Source of the DNA: Methanothrix sp.
GTDB lineage: Archaea; Halobacteriota; Methanosarcinia; Methanotrichales; Methanotrichaceae
NCBI GenBank assembly: GCA_003162615.1
Contig: PMNG01000112.1
Span: 27,469 to 33,176, forward strand
Length of the DNA: 5,708 nucleotides
Direction: 5' to 3'
The notes beneath the pieces were generated by a model. The model had not been told where the DNA came from. It saw nothing but the letters and a program-made list of their open reading frames with translations, and searched no databases. How positions within the stretch are numbered: the stretch's first letter is position 1; every line of letters starts with the position of its first letter. Shown one piece after another: positions 5,680-5,708 of the stretch. The position numbers and the translations under genes are program-made.

Positions 5680-5708
5680 AATTGCGGTATGTGTTTAGCT
5701 CACCTCAA

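Noticed and set aside
3241..5708. CRISPR array, tRNA or rRNA in the gene-poor half
   Set aside because: I looked for regularly spaced repeats and tRNA-like arms on both strands and saw none.

Overview
The window looks like a methanogenic archaeon, most likely an aceticlastic member of the Methanothrix (Methanosaeta) type. It encodes methylene-tetrahydromethanopterin reductase, an archaeal-type NMN adenylyltransferase, an AglB-type oligosaccharyltransferase and a sequon-rich surface protein. Its promoters are archaeal TATA boxes lying about 25 bp from start codons with almost no leader. The genus call rests on my recollection of protein style and on the roughly 50% GC impression, so it is moderate only.

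Bases 1-3240 are ordinary, intact core genome. The 3' end of an aglB gene (+) enters from the left edge and converges on a three-gene minus-strand unit. In transcription order this unit is SAM hydrolase (2455-3198), mer (1488-2453) and nadM (955-1470). The three genes are separated by 1 and 17 bases and share one AT-rich promoter at about 3221-3240. mer starts at a TTG codon whose ribosome binding site lies inside the end of the SAM hydrolase gene, so the two are probably translationally coupled. The unit joins C1 metabolism (Mer), NAD synthesis (NadM) and disposal of S-adenosylmethionine.

Bases 3241-5708 are different: AT-rich or skewed in composition, without a single clearly intact conserved gene, and full of decay. 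They hold a gene-free stretch with a strong double TATA box and small hairpins (a possible ncRNA). Next comes the C-terminal third of an IS5-like transposase broken by a one-base frameshift. After it lies a small HTH-protein gene on the minus strand with a palindromic operator over its promoter. A purine/pyrimidine-skewed stretch with interrupted protein-like frames follows, then an unrecognised plus-strand ORF. At the right edge is a secreted surface-protein gene inactivated by an in-frame TGA where a Trp is expected. I read this half as a recombination and decay zone next to a conserved operon. I see no convincing new multi-gene system. The best leads are the HTH gene with its operator and the possible transcript at about 3596-3786.
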